Source: Sambucus nigra (lineage: Eukaryota > Streptophyta > Magnoliopsida > Dipsacales > Adoxaceae). Taken from it: 64,000 bases of DNA. Where the stretch lies: positions 693,299,702-693,363,701 of the forward strand of contig OX422208.1 of assembly GCA_949130495.1 (NCBI GenBank). The letters run 5' to 3'. Made by a program: the position numbers and the translations under genes. This document shows positions 58,162 to 64,000 of the stretch, piece after piece. The notes below the pieces were generated by a model. That model was given only the letters and a program-made list of their open reading frames with translations. It did not search any database and was not told the origin of the DNA. Numbering within the stretch: position 1 is the stretch's first letter; every line of letters starts with the position of its first letter.

Positions 58162-59656
58162 TGATTAGGCACATATTTATCCCCTTAATTTCGGTATTTT
58201 TACGATCCCGTGCAGTGTAACTAGCTTGAATTTGTCTCTTATTTATGCTACTAACCACTTTTGGCAAGTATTCTGTGCTTTTTGTATTTCTCATGTGCTT
58301 TATAGTTATTTCATGCAAGTTAGTGCGAAGGAGAACTCAAAATAGTGAAAGTAAGTAGGAAATGTGAAGTTCAAGGGCATTTTCGTAATTTTGCAGCCTT
58401 AGTCCGGAGGTGGGTCCAATTGGAAAGTTGAAGATATTCTAATTACAAGAACACTATAAAAAACGGCACCTCAATCCGAGCTACGGTGAAGAAGTTACGA
58501 TGTTTTGAAGTTGCGAGATAATGAAGAGTCAGTTTCAGAAATGAAGAGTCATTTTCATAACTGAAGAGTCAAAACTCTTGAAATTTCTTGTTTAATTCAT
58601 TTTTATTAGTTGTAAAACGTGGGGAGGCAAGGGAAGAGTCAAATTTAGGTATTATAAAAGGGCAAACCCTATTAGAAAGTGGGGAGAGTTGTTTTTATCA
58701 AGTTGTAGGAGGCTAGTAGTTAATTTTTAGAGGATTCTTGTAACCAAGAACCCTAGTTTTGAAGTTTGGCTACTATTCAAGATTCAAGGTTCTATTCAAG
58801 ATTCATCATTCATCCATTGCAAGTAATTTTAATTTACTATTTTTACTGAATTCCTAGTTAGTTTAATTAATTGTTGTTTTCTAGTTTTCCAAACCCAATT
58901 CAAGTCTTGTTCTTAATTTTCTAGATTTAGTTATGAATTCCTGCACTTTCACTTTTAAGTTTTCTTTTACTTTAATCATGTTAAGATAAGTTTTTAAGGA
59001 TGGGTATGCATGAACCAAACCCGATGTGGTATGCATAGATATAAAATGTGTCCTCTAAATTAAACAAGTGATTAGATCGTGTTGTATAGTTTCACAACAA
59101 TTGTAGACCTTTTGGCCTCGTTTGCCCTAGGTAACCGGGGTGCTTAAGGATGCAACACGCATGAACTATTGCGATACTGCTTTACTCATTCTTTGATTAT
59201 GTATGATGCGGGCTTGAACCTCATATATGCAATGCTTTGTAGTACTAAAGACTGGGTCAGATCAATTATCTAATTTATGGCTAATTTTGTACCGGCATAC
59301 ACACTAGGGTTTGGGGGAGTGTATTCTTAACCCATTTCTTCAATCACATTAATTCCTTATTAGTTAGTTAATTTTGCATGTGTAGGTTAATTTAATTGAA
59401 TTTAGTTAATTCATAGTTAAAATCCAAAAATTAATCATCTTTTTATTTTCTTTTATTTTAACATCAACTTTAGGATTAAACTACCTTACCTTCGTCATCA
59501 CGTTCACACGTCCTAACTCCCTGTGGATTCGATACCCAGACTCACCACTATACTCCTTAAGAGTGTAGTTACAAGTTTAGGTTATTTGTATTGAGGTTGG
59601 AAGCCGATAACAACGACTAGCGTATTACACGGACGCTCGGTTTTTCCACTTGACCA
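58162..59656 (+). repeat. LTR4 of array D
   Basis: 1495 bp, shorter by a deletion near its start (ttcttcat missing). TATA box at 58455. Diagnostic bases match LTR1 more than LTR2 or LTR3. Confidence 0.93.
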
Positions 59657-59659
59657 AAA

Positions 59660-59677
59660 TGGCGCCGTTGCCGGGGA
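59660..59677 (+). other. Primer-binding site, unit 4
   Basis: tggcgccgttgccgggga, tRNA-Asp type. Confidence 0.9.
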
Positions 59678-59772
59678 ATTAGGTTGACTTTAGGTTAGGT
59701 TGGTTAATCCTGAATTTGACCTTAAAAAAATCAGAAATATGTGTGTCACATCTTTTAATTGCCCAATTTGAA

Positions 59773-60888
59773 ATGTCTTACTTTCACTCTTTTGGTGGTT
59801 TTAATTGTTATGATAATAGTGAGGAGGAGGCGCTCAAGACTTATGAACATTGGATCAATATCACTAAAGATGAGTCTCATAAATACAAACCCAGTGCTAA
59901 GGCCATCCAAATTTATCAAAATGAATTGCTTGAAGAAGAAAGACTTGAAAAATAATATCGAGAAAAAAATCGTTATTGGGAGCAAGAGTTAGATGCATTA
60001 TTTGAACCCAATGAGGATTTTTCTTCCAATATTTTTGAAGTTAAAGAATGTTTTCAACCAAATGAGGAATCCGAGGTGCTAGAACCAAGGAAGCCTACTT
60101 TGGAAGAACTCTTGATTATTATCAAAAAGCAATCTGAGGACCTTGCTGCTACAGAGTTGAAAATTAGAGCAACTTGCAAGGAGTTTAATGATTATTTGGA
60201 CAACTTAGAGAAGGTCGAGACTTGCGCTTCACCTAACACTTTTGAGGATGAAATCATTGAGAGTGATCCAAGATCTTTTGAGTATCAACCTCTTATAAAT
60301 ATTTAAAAATATAATGAGGTTGAAGATCATTTGTCTCCTTGTGTACCCACTATTATCGAACCATTAAATCCATCACAATAACTACATGAATGTCTTGAGG
60401 ACGTTGATCCGATTCTTGTATGGAAATGTTTTTTTGAGATGCTTCATCTTACGGGCCATACACTTAGATGTGTCACTCCACCAGCTCCAGTTGAAAATTT
60501 TAGGGGAGAAGATTTTGAGGACAAGGACTCTATGCTTGAGTTATTTTCTAAGATGGACTCTTTCTATTTGTGTGCCCCACTTCCCATACCACTTGAAAAA
60601 TTTATGGGAGGTGATTCTATTTTTCTTGGATCCCAATGGGACTTGTCCTCCTATGCACCCAAATCCTTCATTATCCCCCTAAATTTTTTAATAGGTGATG
60701 GTTCATTTCTTCCGAATTGCACATGCCTTCCGTTTTTCAAACGAAATTCTTTTTTTTCGGGAGGCATGCTTTCTAGTGAGGGTACACCATTAATCCCTCA
60801 AATTAAAATTGTATTTTGGGTGGACCCTTAAATTTTTCGACTTCTAGTGTATAACTTATTAGAATTTCAAATCGTAGGTTGTACATAA
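59773..60888 (+). pseudogene. Unit 4 internal open frame, unknown protein, decayed
   Basis: Close to unit 1 in diagnostic residues (EKVETCASPN, IIESDPRSFEYQPL, LRCVTPPAP). It has the three shared TAA stops and a private TAA at 60829. The stretch 60439-60831 is the longest uninterrupted piece of this frame in the array (130 codons). Confidence 0.6.
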
Positions 60889-62640
60889 TTATCTTTTTCT
60901 TTTTCCTTTTTTTTGTAGTTTAGAGTAATTAGTTAAAGTTTTTGTTATTCTTTTTGTTATGCTTGGTTCTAACATGTTTTGTAGATTCAATGGACTCGCA
61001 CTCATCGGGGATCGCTCCATTTGGGTAATATCTTTCTTTTCCTCTATGTTATGTTCTTGATTCGCATTGAGGACAATGCAACATTTAAGTTAGGGGGTAT
61101 GGTATGTTCTTCCCGTTTATTGTTTAGATTCATTGATTCGATCACCTGTTCTTTCCAAGTGTATTTTTTTTATAGAAAATTTCACAAATTTAAAAAAAGT
61201 TGAAAAAAGCCAAAAATATTTTTGTTTAAAATAAATAAAAATTGGAATTTAAATTTTTCAAAAATATCACCTTTATTCTATTTTAAGTCTCAAATTGTTA
61301 ACAATCAAAATGCACTAAGCCAAAATTGATCGAAGATGGAAATTGAAAGAAAATTGACGACTTAACGAATAAGTGTGGAGATTGATCAAACTTGGTGAGA
61401 TTTCGAGCCTTTAAATTTTTTATGAGTTTTTAAATCAATCCGAGTTTATGATTAACTCAAAGTCCTTTTCAGCGTTTTAATAAGTCATTGATGATCTCAA
61501 TACTTTGTTTTGATTGATTATGGGAAATGTGTGAAATGTTGTCTCAAAATTCGTGCTAAATATATCTCTAAACTTAATTAATCTCGAGATGCACATGGTA
61601 ATGTGATTAGCAATTTAGACAATGAAGTAGGCTCTCTTTTGTTTAACCCAAAAATATTAGCCATAATAAAATTGTGAAAAAATTATCCATTTGCAACCCA
61701 CTTTGTGCCTAATATAATATTTCCCTTTCGTTTGATAATCCAAATAGCCCGGAATTGTGAAAAATTAGAAATTCATCAAGTAAGTCCAAAGTGTGTAATA
61801 AAAAAAAGGCAAGAAAAGAAAAATAGCAAGAAAAAAAACATGAAAAAAAAAGAAAAAAATGAAAAGAGAAAAATGAGCAAATGCCCGAAAAAGCACTAAT
61901 GGACGTCATAAGGACATTTTCCAATTCTGAACAATCCGTCTATTCCCATTTTTATCCTTTACACTTTTTAACCCAAAAAGTCCTAACCGAGTCTGAATAG
62001 CGAAATTAATTACTGCATGGAGAGATAAGTTATGAAAATATAGTAAAAGATATTAAAATGGTGTGATTAAGAGATGATGTTTCCCGTTTCCTAATAATCC
62101 TATTCTGATGAGGAGATCTTCTCACCATCTATTTCCTTCTTTTCAATTTTGTATGCGTGAATTTGTGTCCATTATATTTACTCTTTATATCATGCATACC
62201 GAGAGAAAATAGCCACAATCCGAGTGATTCATTTGTGAGTGCATCCGTAAGAATTTGAATCAAAACGAATTTTCAGAAAGTAACGTAATGCTCAATCGGT
62301 GTAAGTTTGAGGTTTAATTTCTGGCTTTGCACACACACACTATGGTTTGAGACATTTTATATGAAGTTATGGTGACTATTTTTCGAAAAGTTTAAATTGT
62401 ACAATTTTTAAGTATTTTGATATTTATTTGGGCCAATAAAGAATTTTGTGGGTATATTCACTGCAAACCCTCACGAGACAAAACTCGTCCTACTAGGGTA
62501 ACCTGGGGGTTTAAAGGCTTGTTGCATATTCTCAATGAAATCTCTTGCCTGCGAAAGTTGAATTTTATTTTAATAAAGGAATTTTCAAGAGTGGAATTTT
62601 GGTTAGATTCATTTACATTGCTCGGGACGCACAAACTTCT

Positions 62641-62653
62641 AAATTAGGGGGTG
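62641..62653 (+). other. Polypurine tract, unit 4
   Basis: aaattagggggtg directly before LTR5. The int4 stretch 60889-62640 holds the same motifs as unit 1. Confidence 0.85.
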
Positions 62654-64000
62654 TGATTAGGCACATATTCTTCATATTTATCCCCTTAATTTCGGTATTT
62701 TTATGATCCCGTGCAGTGTAAATAGCTTGAATTTGTCTCTTATTTATGCTACTAACCACTTTTGGCAAGTATTCAGTGCTTTTTGTATTTCTCATGTGCT
62801 TTATAGTTATTTCATGCAAGTTAGTGCGAAGGAGAACTCAAAATAGTGAAAGTAAGTAGGAAATGTGAAGTTCAAGGGCATTTTCGTAATTTTGCAGCCT
62901 TAGTCCGGAGGTGGGTCAAATTGGAAAGTTGAAGATATTATAATTACAAGAACACTATAAAAAACGGCACCTCAATCCGAGCTACGGTGAAGAAGTTACG
63001 ATGTTTTGAAGTTGCGAGATAATGAAGAGTCAGTTTCAGAAATGAAGAGTCATTTTCATAACTGAAGAGTCAAAACTCTTGAAATTTCTTGTTTAATTCA
63101 TTTTTATTAGTTGTAAAACGTGGGGAGGCAAGGGAAGAGTCAAATTTAGGTATTATAAAAGGGCAAACCCTATTAGGAAGTGGGGAGAGTTGTTTTTATC
63201 AAGTTGTAGGAGGCTAGTAGTTAATTTTTAGAGGATTCTTGTAACCAAGAACCCAAGTTTTGAAGTTTGGCTACTATTCAAGATTCAAGGTTCTATTCAA
63301 GATTCATCATTCATCCATTGCAAGTAATTTTAATTTATTATCTTTACTGATTTCCTAGATAATTTAATTAATTGTTGTTTTCTAGTTTTCCAAACCCAAT
63401 TCAAGTCATGTTCTCAATTTTCTAGATTTAGTTATGGATTCCTGCACTTTCACTTTTAAGTTTTCTTTTACTTTAATCATGTTAAGATAAGTTTTTAAGG
63501 GTGGGGATGCATGAACCAAACCCGATGTGGTATGCATAGATATAAAATGTGTCCTCTAAATTAAACAAGTGATTAGATCGTGTTGTATAGTTTCACAACA
63601 ATTGTAGACCTTTTGGCCTCGTTTGCCCTAGGTAACCGGGGTGCTTAAGGATGCAACAGGCATGAACTATTGCGATACTTTTTTACTCATTCTTTGATTA
63701 TGTATGATGCGGGATTGAACCTCATATATGTAATGCTTTGTAGTACTAAAGACTGGGTCTGATCAATTATCTAATTTATGGCTAATTTTGTACCGGCATA
63801 CACACTAGGGTTTGGGGGAGTGTATTCTTAACCCATTTCATCATTCACATTAATTCCTTCTTAGTTAGTTAATTTTGCATGTGTAGGTTAATTTATTTGA
63901 ATTTAGTTAATTCATAGTTAAAATTCAAAAATTAATCATCTTTTTATTTTCTTTTATTTTAACATCAACTTTAGGATTAAACTACCTTACCTTTGTCATC
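62654..64000 (+). repeat. LTR5 of array D, truncated by the window end
   Basis: 1347 bp are visible, TATA box at 62956. The first part has bases of the LTR1/LTR4 type (gatcccgtg, gtttcagaaa). From about 63340 on it has LTR2/LTR3 bases (gatttcctagat, aacaggcatg, gcgggattgaacc), so it is itself a mosaic. Confidence 0.92.

Larger units (their letters stand above)
44595..64000 (+). mobile_element. Element D: head-to-tail array of a non-autonomous LTR retrotransposon, five LTRs and four internal regions
   Basis: The order is LTR1 44595-46096, int1, LTR2 49109-50612, int2, LTR3 53636-55139, int3, LTR4 58162-59656, int4, LTR5 62654 onward (cut by the window end). Repeat periods are 4516, 4527 and about 4517 bp. 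Every LTR starts TGATTAGG and ends ACCA; each internal part starts AAA plus a tRNA-Asp primer site and ends with a polypurine tract. No protease, RT or integrase is present. Each internal region carries one decayed frame of about 372 codons. Adjacent units share LTRs, so these are not separate insertions; they come from recombination or multimeric cDNA. The right end is outside the window. Confidence 0.93.

Overview
The window is repeat-dense nuclear DNA from a flowering plant, probably a eudicot. It is built from nested and decayed LTR retrotransposons, with a Helitron end and a receptor-kinase pseudogene among them. I see no intact host gene, tRNA, rRNA or CRISPR array. The plant assignment rests on Tat/Ogre-type Ty3/gypsy proteins, tRNA-Asp and tRNA-Arg type primer-binding sites, plant-only domains (plant mobile domain, DUF7745-like, Transposase_28-like), GT-AG introns and an LRR-kinase fragment. 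The species cannot be named from the sequence.

Region 1 (41-12546) is element A, a complete but mutated Tat-lineage gypsy element on the + strand. It has a 5' LTR, primer-binding site, gag, pol (protease, RT, RNase H, second RNase H-like domain, integrase), eight 127-bp tandem repeats, an antisense intron-containing extra gene, a polypurine tract and a 3' LTR. A 5-bp target duplication (cacat) flanks it. An uninterrupted copy of the target at 18507-18624 shows that A jumped into an LTR of element B.

Region 2 (1-40 plus 12547-18624) is element B, a minus-strand non-autonomous (LARD-like) element with a gag-like zinc-knuckle remnant and degraded coding fragments. Region 3 (18625-20900) is AT-rich, with weak signs of an old copia LTR.

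Region 4 (about 20900-35862) is element C, a decayed Ogre/Tat-type element on the minus strand. Its 5' LTR (33734-35862), tRNA-Arg-type primer site, gag, protease, RT, RNase H and integrase are recognisable. Downstream of its integrase, in antisense, lie a plant-mobile-domain pseudogene and a DUF7745-like pseudogene. No 3' LTR is found, so whether those two genes belong to C is inferred. A related minus-strand DUF7745-like pseudogene sits just beyond the 5' LTR (36081-37598).

Region 5 (37700-44594) is mostly unassigned AT-rich DNA. It contains a Helitron 3' end at 40200 with an RPA-like remnant, and an LRR receptor-kinase pseudogene at 43400-44410.

Region 6 (44595-64000, running off the window) is the most striking part: a head-to-tail array of one non-autonomous LTR element, LTR-int-LTR-int-LTR-int-LTR-int-LTR, with about 4.52 kb per unit. 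Every internal part starts with a tRNA-Asp primer-binding site and ends with a polypurine tract. Each carries the same open frame with three shared stop codons. The units are mosaics of two sequence types, which points to unequal recombination between LTRs and internal regions. Element B and the array family share a conserved non-coding layout, although their coding parts look unrelated.
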